From contig NW_024068537.1 of the NCBI RefSeq assembly GCF_009389715.1, positions 1-64,000 on the forward strand: DNA of 64,000 bases. The letters are read 5' to 3'. Origin of the DNA: Phoenix dactylifera (Eukaryota; Streptophyta; Magnoliopsida; Arecales; Arecaceae). The notes under the pieces were generated by a model. It saw nothing but the letters and a program-made list of their open reading frames with translations, was not told the origin of the DNA and searched no databases. Of this stretch, positions 1 to 11,106 are shown piece after piece. The position numbers and the translations under genes were made by a program. How positions within the stretch are numbered: position 1 is the first letter of the stretch; each line of letters begins with the position of its first letter.

Positions 1-2003
1 TCCTCTCTTTCTTTCAACTCTTGAATGTGCTTGAGAGGAGGAAGAAGAAGGATGAAGAAAAGAAGAGGAACGAAGCCCCTGCAGCCCACTTCCTTTTTCC
101 TGCGTTGGAACCAAGGAGGAGGAAGAAGGGGACCGCCAACACCTTGTCTTTTGCTTCCCTTGCTTGCGGCTGAAAACCAAGGAGAAGGAGGAGGAGGCCA
201 CGGCTGAGGAGAAGAGGGATTCACACAAATTAGGTCAGCCCCCAAGCTTCCTCTTAAATAGCATCTAGGGCTCCTACAAGTTAGGAGCCCTTGATCCATT
301 ACCAAGAGGGGCGTCGGCCCCTCTTGTGTTGCCGCACCAAAGAAGCAAAGGAGGAGGGGCGTGAGCCCCTCCTCCTTGTGTTGCCCTAATCCTCATCTAA
401 TGAGGATTGGGAGGCCCTAATGTGGTTTAGCCCTAATCCAATTAGGCTTAGCCCAAGGGTGAACCAATTTGGATCCAATCTAGGTAGTCCTAATCCAATT
501 AGAACTTAAATCAATTTTGACTCAATTGAACTCTTCAATCCTAATCCAATTTAGGAGTCTTATTGATTCATTAGATTAATAATTAATTGTGACTTAAGAA
601 ACCCTAATCCAAATTAGGACATATTTAATTTTAGTCCTAATCCAATTAGGACTCTATTTGAATCCGAAGTCCTAATCTGATTAGGACTCTAGAAATCCTA
701 CTCCAAGTAGGAATCCGATTTTAATTTAAAACTCCTAATCTCATTAGGATTGTAGGAATCCTATTCCAAGTAGGAATCCCAGTTCTACTCCAACTAGGAT
801 TTCCAGTCCTAATCCAATTAGGACTCTAGGAATCCTACTCGAAGTAGGACTCTTGTTTCAAGTCCAATTAATTAATTTTCTTTATTCCTTCTTCAACTGA
901 ATATCAATCGAATTGATTACTTGTGATTCCTAATCACGATTCAACCATCGGATCGGTCAATACTTCTAGTGTGTGTGACCCCATAGGTTCTACTCTGACT
1001 GGTAGTGAGATATATTATGATCTCTATCATAATATCATTGAAAACTCCTTTCAATGGATTGAAACGATTCCAACTCTACTCATTAGGGTTTATCGATCAT
1101 CGAGATAATCCCTGTGAGTCCCACCATCCACCAGTGACACCTAGCAGCATGTAGTGGCTACCCAGTAGAATAGAATGATGAACCTCTAGGTGCAGTTATC
1201 ATGTGATACAGTCCTACTATCGTGGATCCCTACAGGACGGAGGTCATGGATAACTCGTCAAACCCCTTCGTCTGTCATATGTCAAGATTTATTCGACTCG
1301 AGTTCGATAGTGGAAAACTCTTTTTCCACTTTATATTACTGCCCTGGCCAAGGTCTTAGAACTCAGTCTAACAAATCACATAGGATCACTCCTCTTCTAT
1401 CAAGGTCGATAGATTCCAAGTAAGTGCATACCCTACTCCTACAGTGAACTTACTGCAGCCAATCTACACTACAAGGACCCATATGACTAGAGACCATGTA
1501 TACGTGTAGTCAAACTACAATAACCTCACTGTGAGTAGCTGAAGCACCGCAGGTCAAAGGACCAGTCATACTACTGCAACATCAAGCAAGTCACTGACGA
1601 GTGGATAGACATCCAAGTGACTTCTTGTCTTGGTCACGCTCAGTACCCTTGTTCTCTAACAAGCACCTGCACTATCACTTCAGTGTCCCTACACTGTGGA
1701 CTCAAGTCTCGTCCATCCAGAAGGAAAGTGATCTGTGCACTGATCGGATCGATCACCGTTCTCGTGATGATCCATTGATCAGGAGCATTTAGAAATTAAT
1801 CACCCATGATACATGGCTCAAATTCTCAACTCTTGAGAATATGCATCATCATCTTATTAATTTCTTGGACGATTCATAGACACATAAATAATGAATGAAA
1901 AGATGCCTTTTATTTATTCAATAATAAATAGTCAAGTACAAAATTATGTCCCTAGAATTAACAATGTATCAGCCAGATTGGCTTCTAGAACATACATCTA
2001 ACA
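1..2003 (+). mobile_element. LTR retrotransposon terminus (long LTR or LTR plus edge), cut by window start
   Basis: This stretch has no convincing gene. It reads like the long LTR of a plant LTR retrotransposon: a purine-rich start, a zone from about 280 to 880 packed with short inverted motifs built on CCTAATCCAATTAGG, then a non-coding tract and a likely terminus at CATCTAACA near 2003. Similarity between units A and C begins immediately after this point, so the element sits at the left edge of unit A and has no counterpart in unit C. The superfamily is not resolved. No protein domain or second LTR is visible because the element runs off the window. Short reading frames here, such as 25-207, are not taken as genes. 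Confidence 0.5.
280..880. repeat. Clustered short palindromic motifs (CCTAATCCAATTAGG type)
   Basis: Within the LTR-like sequence, variants of CCTAATCCAATTAGGAC and the related AATCCTACTCCAAGTAGGA recur about every 40-60 bases. Each is close to its own reverse complement, so each can form a small hairpin. They may be LTR regulatory or structural repeats; no function can be shown from sequence. Confidence 0.6.
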
Positions 2004-2749
2004 ACGAGATATGCCAATATTGAAGAGCGTAACAGGCCTACTAGCTAAGCAAGCGGCAACCCCCACTTTATGCATCATAGAATATAAAAAAATACAAAAT
2101 TTTACTTGGGGGAAACTTACTTATGCCTAAGTTTTAGGAGGCCATTTAACGCAATATAGAGAGTTCCTAAAACCCGGGGCTTTCGTGGCCTCCCCAGTTT
2201 TTATTTAGCATGCCCTTAGGCAAAGAAAAGGATTGAGGTCTAAGGCTGAAACCGGATTAGACATGGATCAGATATGAGTATGTCCATATTCATATTTGTT
2301 TTATTTGACAAATATATATACGATGAAAAATTCATATCCATATTTGTCTTAAATGGATATAGATACAAATAGGATATTAAAAATTCATGCACAAACGGAT
2401 ATGTGTTCCCATTTAATGTAATCAACTTAAACCTTAATGTAAAATTCATGTCCTTCCACAGTACACAAAAATAATCTCTTCCATTCCTCTCATCCTCAAA
2501 CACAAGAAGAGATTAGAGGAATATAAATTTAGAAACCCTTAAGTACCCCTGCAGGCCCTAACAGTGTACTGCGTTCAGGCCGGATCTAGTCGGGTCATAA
2601 GGTAAGAAACCCAAAATTGTCCCAACAATCAAATGGGTCGGGTCAGAATTTAGTATACCCTTTCATGACTTGAAAAATAGGACGGATCCAATTTTAGAAT
2701 CCGACCTGGCCCCACGGATTCTTTAAATCGGGTTTGATCGGATCTACGC
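2004..2749. other. Left flank of unit A, no gene seen
   Basis: First part of the duplicated unit; its twin is about 43,245-43,991. The segment is AT-rich with scattered GGATATGGATATG-like runs. Frames on both strands are short and carry no recognisable domain. It is listed because it marks the proximal breakpoint of the A/C homology. Confidence 0.6.
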
Positions 2750-3680
2750 AGGCAGATGAAAGAGGATGAAGCACTTTGAGATTCGGGCAATCGGATGGAT
2801 GATAGAGGATGGAGTGTTTTGAGATATGTATTGATGAATGGATGATAAAAGGAGTGCTTTGAGATTTGTGCAGATGCATGATTGATAGAAGATGGAGTGC
2901 TTTGAGAGCTGTGCAAGGAATGATGAGAAAGGATGGAGTGCTTTGAGATCTATGCATGTAGATAAATGATGGGAGATGGGGTGCTTTGAGATTTGTGCAA
3001 GAGGATGGATGATAGAGGAGGGAGGGCTTTGAGGTCTGTGCAGGTCAACGGATGATTGAGGATAGAGTGCTTTGAGATATGTGCTAGGGGATGGACGATA
3101 GAAGATGGAGGGCTTTAAGATTTATACAGATGAATGAATAATAAAGGATGAAGTGATTTGAGATCTATGCAAATGGATGGATTACAGAGGATGGAGTACT
3201 TTGAGACTATATAGGTGGAAGGACGATAGCGGACGGAGTATTTTGAGATCCATGCAGATAGTTGGATGATAGAGGATGGAGTGCTTCGAGATCTATGCAA
3301 ATGGATGGATGAGATGGGATCGAGCGCATTGAGATATGTATATGTGGATAGGTGATAGAGGACGGAACGCTTTAAGATCTGTGCAGACAGCTGAATGACA
3401 GTGGATGGAGTGCCTTGAGATCGGTGCAAGCTGAGTGCTTTAATATCTGTGTAGATGTATAACAAGCAGTCTTTTGAGATCTGTGCAGATGGATGAACGA
3501 TAGCAGACAGAGGCACTTTGAGATATGTGCAAACAGTTGGATGGTAAAAGATGGAGTGCTTTGAGATCTGTGCAAATGGATGACTTTGAGATCTGTACAG
3601 GTGGATGAATGGAGAATGGAGTGCTTTAAGATCTATGCAAATGGGTGAATCATAGAGAATAAAGTGCTTTAAGATCGCAT
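2750..3680. repeat. 44-bp minisatellite array (unit A)
   Basis: About 21 degenerate tandem units with a period near 44 bp. A typical unit has the core GTGCTTTGAGATCTGTGCAG followed by ATGGATGGATGATAGAGGATGGA. Units vary in length and differ from one another by many substitutions, so the array is old. The twin array in unit C (43992-44830) has about two fewer units. An open frame of about 200 codons on the minus strand (3115-3735) follows from the repeat lacking stops in that frame, and I do not consider it a gene. Confidence 0.85.
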
Positions 3681-4763
3681 GAAAGCCACGATCCAATCTC
3701 TTTGAATCAAAGGTATTTTGGTCTTTTTTTCTCACTTTTTAGTGGCATTGAAATCTAAATAGATGGCTGGGTTACATTGCAACGAAAATAAAATTATGGT
3801 GACTAATTGAAACTTTTTAAACTTTTAGGGTCGAAAGGTAAATAGCCCAAACTTGAAAAAGTATCTCTATAATTTTTCCTAAATAATTATCATGGTCACA
3901 CCTCTATCATTCTTATTCTAATTTTTGGCCCTATATCTTCTTATGCTTATGTTACTTTTCTTCTTCCGGAGGAGCATGGCCTGAGACCCGGAACACCTGC
4001 GGGGCACATGCAGCACCTGTTGAAACACATAGAGTACATAACATTGCTCTACTGACTCTTCGTAAAGCTTTGTTCCATTGAAACAGCTCCTTGAGGTCTA
4101 TGAGCAATTGCAACAATGCTGTAGCCGTGAGACATAGCCATAGCCTTAACTAAACCTTGTCATAAATATTTCTAGGCCACTTGTGTTAGCACCACAATGA
4201 AGATCCTACATTAAGGTCACATGATGCTTCAAACGAAGTCATCTAACTTGAGGATTGTTCGATCAAGATTGGATCAGATATATACTTTGTTGGAATTTTG
4301 CTGGATATTGCTAGCAGCTAAGCCAACAAGCACGCTATCAATCTTAGTACAGTGTTGGTGTTGACTGAGGAACCAACTCCATTAAGCATCCACCGAAGTA
4401 TCTGATTTCCACATTATGTACAGTAACTTTAATTATGTGATCATTTGTTAAATAAGTATCTAGAACATTTATTTGTTGACTATCATTTTTTCTTTGAGAA
4501 CTAGGATAGTTGGCACCACCTTCTAGGACCAAAGTCTTGTTAGCATTTCCTTATTTTGAAGAGAAATATTTCTTTTATATTATCTAATGGCATGCTTCGA
4601 GGTTATCATATAACGTGGGTTTCTTTGAGATTTTAAACACTATGGCATTGCCATTATGTCAATAATGTAAAATCAACTTATTTTTTAAACCGTATCAAAC
4701 AATTAATTTGTTGCTTGAAGTATGGAATACTTGAGAAGTATAGTAAATACGATGGAAATTTTG
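3681..4763. other. Intergenic, no gene recognised
   Basis: AT-rich sequence shared with unit C (about 44,831-45,916). I see no domain, RNA gene or clear transposon end. Confidence 0.55.
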
Positions 4764-4960
4764 TATAAAAACGACATAACTCATTTAAAAAAGTTAGCTA
4801 GAAGGTATTATTTACGTTTTTTAGTCCCGTATAAGTACTCAAAATCTATCTAGCAAATAACCGATGTGGGACTAGACATATGCCCGTACGGGTCTTTAGT
4901 AGTATGATATAGTACAACTTAGCAAAACCAAGCTTAGATTGATTTGAATCTAATTTTTCT
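4764..4960 (-). mobile_element. TRIM remnant: one LTR plus a little internal sequence
   Basis: About 135 bp match, in reverse orientation, the LTR of the TRIM at 28875-29311. Shared landmarks include AACCGATGTGGGACTAGACA and the segment read as TATAAGTACTCAAAATC. A short stretch of TRIM internal sequence (TTGATTTGAATCTAAT) follows. It looks partial and old. The same fragment lies in unit C at 45917-46110, so it predates the A/C duplication. Confidence 0.65.
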
Positions 4961-5179
4961 TTTCTTTCCTTATTTTGCATCCTCATATGCTGACCATCTC
5001 ATAAGATTGCTCCTCATGTAAGCTTAGAGTTCCACCACCACCTGCCGCCGGATTCGGTCGGGTTTCGCCGCTTTCTAGGACCCCTGAGAATGTGTGTCTG
5101 TCGGTAGGGAGTTAGCCATGGTTCAAGCCGAGCTGCCATGGATCGTCCTCCATATTTTTTTTTTTTTTTTTGGATATTC

Positions 5180-5435
5180 TTCCTTTCTACAAGTCTCTTA
5201 AATCAGTCATAGAAACGGAAATCATGCCACTAGATTTCCTGGAGGAACATTGCTCATGCCACTAGATTTCAAATATTCTCCGGCACATGTTTTCCTGTCC
5301 TCTTTTAATGGGTATCTATATCACCTGATTTCAACCTTCGATTATTTTACAGCTCAACATGAGAAGCAAATCGGGTAGCAGATTGGCTCGTAGACAAAGC
5401 ATCGAGAGTCGATTTCCAAGATGACAAACAGATAA
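5180..5435 (+). pseudogene. LINE-type RNase H (RVT_3-like) fragment
   Basis: The plus-strand translation, read best in the unit C twin (46320-46590), gives a stretch resembling the C-terminal half of the RNase H-like domain of plant L1-type LINEs. It has a VIETE segment and then, further on, a PNRVADWLVDKASR motif, the usual REANxVADWLA landmark. The frame is broken and lies among AT-rich sequence. A host RNase H-like gene fragment is the alternative. Confidence 0.45.
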
Positions 5436-5739
5436 TTATTAGGCATACATGTTTTATATGTCAATTTCTTCAGCCTAGAAAAAATTACGTGTGCAACATC
5501 AATTTTAAACATTGCTTTTAAAATAATTATACATAATTATTTTAATTTTTTAATTTAGAAAATAGTACATCTACGTGATGAATCCCCGGCGGCAAAAAAG
5601 AAAAATGCTGCAGTAATATAAAAAAATCTTATACAAAAATTAATTTTAAAAATAAATTCTCAAAATGAAAAACTGGGGGCTATTATGACGGGACTACCCT
5701 ATATTTTGAAAATTAAATTATTACCTAACCTCCTATGAC

Positions 5740-6290
5740 CAATTAGACCCTAATAATCCATTCTCCGTTGACTCTTTCTGAAACTTGCCGAGCCTTGGTG
5801 GCCTCAAATGCCCATTTCGCAAAAGTTATTATGAAGCGGCAGCTCCGGAGAAGGTGAGTCTTTTTGTAGCTAGCAGTGAGGAATAAATTATGTGTTTTGT
5901 GTGGTTCAAGGGTTGAGTCGGTCAACCACCTTTTTTTTTTTTATGCTCATTTGCTAAGAGTTTGTGGACCGCCATCGGGCTACGACGAGTTTCCATAACC
6001 TCTGGATTGAATGGAGAAGGAAGAGCATTCTCCTATCCTCTTCCATACGGAAGATTCGCATCAGCATCTTTGGATCAGACTACTATCCTTGGTTCATCCC
6101 AATTCTTCTTGACTTTGACTCTAAAAATTTTCTGAGATTCCGGTCCTCGGAATTTTGTTTTCTTTTTTTGTTTTCTGAGAGGGACAAGCATTCCGATTTC
6201 AAGTTGAACTTTTCAACTTCTGTCCATTACACTTGTCCCGACGTAATTATTAGAAGGGAGGCCGGGATACCACAATGGTCTAGATGGTGA
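5740..6290 (+). pseudogene. LINE remnant with zinc-finger RVT (zf-RVT) motif
   Basis: Pieces of the plus-strand translation match the zf-RVT region near the end of L1-type LINE ORF2: CVxC followed by a VESVNHLF-like segment, then CSFAKSLWTAIGLRR and IEWRRKSILLSSSIRK. The frame shifts several times, so it is a dead fragment. The copy in unit C (46900-47800) is interrupted by a terminal-inverted-repeat element. The RNase H fragment upstream may belong to a different insertion, because its order is reversed relative to a normal LINE. Confidence 0.45.
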
Positions 6291-6829
6291 CTACATGATT
6301 GTTGAATTGCGTGAACTAATTCAAAGGAGTTGGTTGGTGTCTTTAATATCATGTTGAATTGTGTGAACTAATTCAAAGGAGTCGGTTGTTGTCTTTAATA
6401 GCATCTCTGTCGACCGAGAGGATAGCATCTCTATCCGATATTATTCCCATTCAACCTCTTTCTTTGACCTGTTGGTATGCAAGACTATAGATGCCATTGA
6501 GCTGCTTACCCAAGAGCAGTCTAGATGGCTATTACCGTCTATCCTGGAACATCGTGATGGACCGCTTCCGAGGATCTGCGAGATAACAAATAAGGATAAG
6601 AGCTCAGCGAATTGGCTCCGACCGAGCCCTTCGATACTAAGTCGTAGGGGATTTATAGTAGGAACGGAGGAGGAAAAAGAGAACAGAGAGATATAGTCTT
6701 CCCTAGTTAAAGATGATTTTTCATTAATTCATTATCTTTTCAGGAGGGCCTTTGGACCTATTCGTAGCAGTGATGCATCTATTTCTCAAATGGGATAGAG
6801 ACTGCAATGGAAGAAATTATATTCCACAC
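6291..6829. other. Intergenic, no gene recognised
   Basis: Sequence shared with unit C (about 47,800-48,390). A 74-codon open frame (6472-6696) is not conserved intact in the twin and shows no domain. It may be a remnant of an older gene or repeat. Confidence 0.5.
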
Positions 6830-7290
6830 TACGTGCACCATGTGGCAGTGCGCCACTCTAATCACGGAAGATAGTTATAAACTGACAGCAACCATTGAAG
6901 GATAAGTTGAAGCCCATAGCACTAGCGGACGGTAGAGGCCAGACTCGAGAGATATAGCCGAAGACTTTTTGTTGAGGAAGAGATAGAACTGTAGATGGAT
7001 GGCAACATAGTGCCCAACAAAAACAAAAACAAGCCAGTCACCCGTTGGCTAAAATAGAGCATGACATGTTAGCAAAGTCCAGACCAGTTTGTAGGGTTTG
7101 GGTAAAATCACTATCTCCCAACCCTCGTTCAGCTTGAAACATTCAAAGCATCGCAAAATTTCTATCACCCACCCCTTACGGTAGACATGCAAAGGAATAT
7201 GCAACTAGATGGTGGCTATAAAAGGCCTCGAACTCTCTCTCAACAACCACAATAACCTTAAAACACCTTGGGCCTATTAGAACCTTGGCT
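6830..7290 (+). promoter_or_regulatory. Promoter and 5' UTR of receptor kinase A
   Basis: This block is conserved ahead of all three receptor kinase copies and again as an orphan at 30459-30745. A TATA box, CTATAAAAGG, lies at 7216-7225, about 65 bases before the ATG at 7291. That puts the expected transcription start near 7245-7255 and gives a short leader. Two ACGT-type boxes further up are degraded here (TACGTG at 6830-6835, CATGTG at 6839-6844), whereas copy B has two perfect CACGTG G-boxes. Confidence 0.7.
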
Positions 7291-10200
7291 ATGTCATCTC
7301 CAAAATTCTTCTCCACCCTTCTTCTATTTCTAATCCTTTCATTTCTTCTTGCCTTGGCATCAGCTTCACTTGCATCCCAAGGGAGGGCCCTCCTCCAGTG
7401 GAAAGCCAGCCTCCAGAGCCAAGGATCACTTGAATCTTGGAACCTCGACACAAGTCCATGCAACTGGACTGGAATCGCATGCAACATCACACGTCGAGGC
7501 CGATATGTGATCAGGGAGGTGAATCTGGCCCATATGGGTCTGGCAGGAACGCTAAATGCTTTCAACTTCTCCGCCCTGTCATCACTTACCAGTCTCAACC
7601 TCACGTTCAATGAGCTCTATGGAAGCATTCCTCCCACCATATCTGCTCTTTCGAAGCTCACCTCTCTTGATCTTTGCACTAATAACTTTGCAGGGATAAT
7701 TCCACTACAGATCATTTCTCTGACAAAGCTCAACTCTTTCAATCTTAGCGAGAATCAGATAAGTGGTTCCATCCCTCCTTGGCTAAGTAATATGACAGGG
7801 CTTAACTTCTTATACCTACACCAGAATAACCTTTCAGGTACCATCCCTAAGGAGTTAGGAAGGCTTGGGAATCTCTTGGAGTTGAAAATCTACACCAACC
7901 ATATAACAGGTTCCATCCCTCTCACTTTGGGAAATTTAACCCGGCTTCAAGTATTGGATTGCTCCACCAACGGGATATCTGGCTCCATCCCTCCCGAATT
8001 AGGGAATCTCGTAAACCTAGTTTATTTAGAGATGAGCAATAACAGTCTGACAGGTTTCATCCCTCTTAGCTTAGGAAACTGGACCAAGCTTAACTGGTTC
8101 AATCTTTGGAATAATCATCTCTCTGGCTCCATTCCTTCTGAAATAGGAAATCTAGTGGAGTTAACTATGCTAGAACTCTCAACAAACAATTTAACAGGTT
8201 CCATCCCTACTAGTATCAGAAATTTAACCAAGCTTGAAACCTTGAACCTCTTTAAAAATCAGATCTCTGGATCAATTCCTCATGAAATACAAGATCTGGT
8301 AAGCTTGAGAGATTTGAAAATATATGTCAACCTTTTAGATGGTTCAATCCCTGCTAGTATCGGAAATTTAACCAAGCTTGAAATCTTGTCCCTCCATGAA
8401 AATCAAATCTCTGGCTCAATCCCTCCATCTCTTGGAAGCTTAACCAACCTTACTGATTTGCGCTTATTCAACAATCAACTATCTGGTTCTTTGCCTCAGG
8501 AATTTAATAATATTACAAATTTGAAAGTTCTCCAATTGGGGTACAACAGTTTTTCTGGCCATTTACCCCATGACATATGCAAAGGAGGAGTTCTATATAT
8601 TCTTTCTTTGAGCAACAACTATTTTGAAGGTCCGATTCCCAAAAGCTTGAAAAACTGCACAAGCCTAGTCGGAGTCGGACTCAAGCAGAACCAACTATCT
8701 GGGGATATATCTGAAAATCTTGGAGTGTATCCACATCTCTCGTACTTTGATTTAAGCTTCAACAATCTGTCTGGTAAGCTCTCACCAAACTGGGGAGGAT
8801 GTCATAATTTGTCGCTCTTAAAAATCTCCAGCAACAAGGTTACAGGAAGCATACCAGAAGAACTCGGAAAGTTGACTCGACTACAAAAACTTGACCTTTC
8901 TTCGAACTATCTATCAGGAGAGATTCCAAAGGATCTGAGCAAGTTAACTAATCTATATAACTTGACTTTGAGCAATAACCAACTTGTTGGGGAGGTATAT
9001 CCAGAATTCGGAGAACTATCTAATTTGGAGATTCTTGATCTGTCAGCAAATCAACTAAGAGGAAGGGTACCAGAACAATTAGGTAACTGCATGAAACTTT
9101 ATTCGCTGAAGCTTGGAAACAATCTTTTTAATGGAAGCATTCCCTTTCAAATTGGAAATCTAGTAAACCTACAAGTCTTCCTAGATCTAAGCCACAACTC
9201 ATTTACTGGAGAGATACCATCACAATTTGGCAAACTGGATAAGCTAGAAGTTCTGAATCTATCACACAATGAGCTGACCGGTCATGTTCCACCTTCTTTG
9301 AGTGATATGATAAGTTTGTTATCTGTAGACTTATCATACAATGAATTAGAAGGCCCACTGCAAAACAGCAGAATTTTTCAGAATGCTCCAGTGGAGTGGT
9401 TCGCCCACAACAAGGGCTTGTGTGGTGCAGTGAAAGGTTTGCCTTCATGTGGCTCCCATACAACCAGCAAAGATGATTCAAATAAGCACCACAAACTTCT
9501 CTTGTTAATTACTGTTCCTAGTTTCTTATTTCTATTTGTTGTATTTGCTTTGCTAATTCTGTGGAAGAAATGTACGAGAAATGATGCAAGTATTGAAGAA
9601 GGTGGATTCTCTATTTGGAACTTCAATGGAGAAAATGCATACAATGGCATCATTCAAGCAACAGAGAATTTTGATGCCAAGTACTGCATTGGCACTGGAG
9701 CATTTTCTAATGTTTACAAAGCATTATTGCGCGGCAAGTTGGTAGCTGTGAAGAAATTTCATCCATTAGAAATTGAAGACTCGCCAAGCAAGCAAACTTT
9801 TTGGAATGAAATACGGGCACTGACCCAGATCCAACATCGGAATATTGTGAAGCTTTATGGTTTTTGCTCCAATGGTCGACATAAATTTCTTGTTTGTGAA
9901 TACATGGAGAGAGGAAGCTTGGCAAATATTCTCCGAAGTGAAGGTGCCGCTGAATTGGATTGGTCTAAGAGAGTGGATGCTGTAAAACATATTGCTCATG
10001 CTCTATCATACATGCACCATGATTGTGCTCCGCCATTAGTGCACCGAGACATAACAAGCAATAATATTCTACTTGATTCAGAATACAAGGCTTGTATTTC
10101 GGACTTCGGTATTGCTAGACTTCTACAGCCTGATTCATCAAACTGGAGTATCCTTGCAGGCACACGAGGATATTTGGCCCCAGGTATGCTGCAATTCTAT

Positions 10201-11106
10201 TTTTGTAATGTAAGAACAATGGAGATACAAATTTGTTTATATTTTTTAATACATTGTTCGAGATATGTTAAGAGCATCTTTAGGTTTATTTCTATATAAA
10301 AAAAGGTAACATATCTATGACCATGGTAACTTATCAATGCATTACACACTTCCATGCTCGTCAAAGAAACACAATATTTTTCCTCAAAAAGAGTTATTGT
10401 TTCTTTCTCGGTCTTTTTAGGATTAGCTAATTACATGTTATTCTCCATGACATTCATGTGACCAAGTTGATATGAAGATATGTTTGTTTAACTTTAATAC
10501 TATTACATTTTCAAAGCTATAATTTGTACTAGACTATGTAATACGTAGTAAACTATTGATTACATGCTGAGTTGCTTTTGTGTGGGACTGACACAATTGA
10601 GAATGCTTTGAACTTTTTGTATTAAATCAGATACCTTGTGTTGCAGTTACAAGTGGACTCTAGAGCTAATTAAATCGATAAAACTAGCTCTATTAGAAGT
10701 GGTTGACAATAAAAATTTGATTACATATTTTTTCTTGTCTGTTGCAGAGCTTGCATACACAATGAGGGTTACTGAGAAATGTGATGTATATAGTTTTGGA
10801 GTAGTTGCACTTGAGATTGTAATGGGAAAGCATCCAGGAGATCTCATCTCTACTTTATCTTCTCCGATCAGTGAAAACACCTCTCTGAAAGATATATTAG
10901 ACCCGCGACTACCACCTCTGACAACTCAAGCTGCAAATGAGTTAGTTGCAATAGTTATGACAGCATTTCAGTGTTTAGATAACAACCCGCATTCTCGTCC
11001 GACGATGCGAAATGTATCTCAACAGCTATCTACCATCGGGGCACGACCAAACTCTCAACCTTTGGACATGATTAAGTTATATCACCTAATCCATGTCAAG
11101 GTATGA
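7291..11106 (+). CDS. LRR receptor-like kinase, MIK2-like (copy A, intact)
   Basis: Two exons, 7291-10183 and 10748-11106, joined in frame by a GT-AG phase-1 intron, give 1083 residues. The start is the ATG following the TATA box; the TTG two codons upstream is not a start. Parts in order: signal peptide (about 1-28), LRRNT cap with [11 protein letters not shown], some 22-24 leucine-rich repeats of the plant NLTGSIP type (about 75-690), transmembrane segment (about 735-758), then a Ser/Thr kinase (about 795-1060). Lys821 (VAVKK), HRD Asp920 and DFG Asp938 are present. The glycine loop reads GTGAFS, lacking the third glycine. MIK2-type kinases sit in the plasma membrane and sense peptides or wall signals; this ligand is unknown. 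Copy C is its near-identical twin, and B is a more distant paralogue. Confidence 0.9.
10184..10747 (+). other. Intron of receptor kinase A
   Basis: The 564-bp intron begins GTATGC and ends TTGCAG. It splits the Glu codon of the APE motif in the kinase activation segment. The upstream frame stays open for about 110 bases into the intron, so a naive reading gives a spurious truncated kinase. Position and length match copies B (568 bp) and C (565 bp). Confidence 0.9.

Noticed and set aside
25-207. Arg/Gly-rich 60-codon frame at the window start
   Set aside because: It lies in purine-rich LTR-like sequence. The composition explains it, and no gag-like motif is seen.
280-880. Possible CRISPR-like array because of regularly spaced short repeats
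   Set aside because: The repeats are degenerate palindromes with uneven spacing inside an LTR in a plant nuclear genome, and no cas genes exist here.
3115-3735. Minus-strand frame of 206 codons with HRSQSTPSS-like repeats
   Set aside because: It is the translation of the 44-bp minisatellite. The unit C array does not keep the same frame.
7176-7610. Minus-strand frame of 144 codons over the start of receptor kinase A, with near-identical frames over B and C
   Set aside because: It lies antisense to the signal peptide and LRRNT coding sequence. Its conservation follows from the sense genes being paralogues, and it has no domain of its own.
10184-10299. Kinase frame of copy A running to a stop at 10,299, suggesting a truncated receptor
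   Set aside because: It is read-through into the intron. The GT-AG intron 10184-10747 restores the conserved APE and later kinase subdomains.
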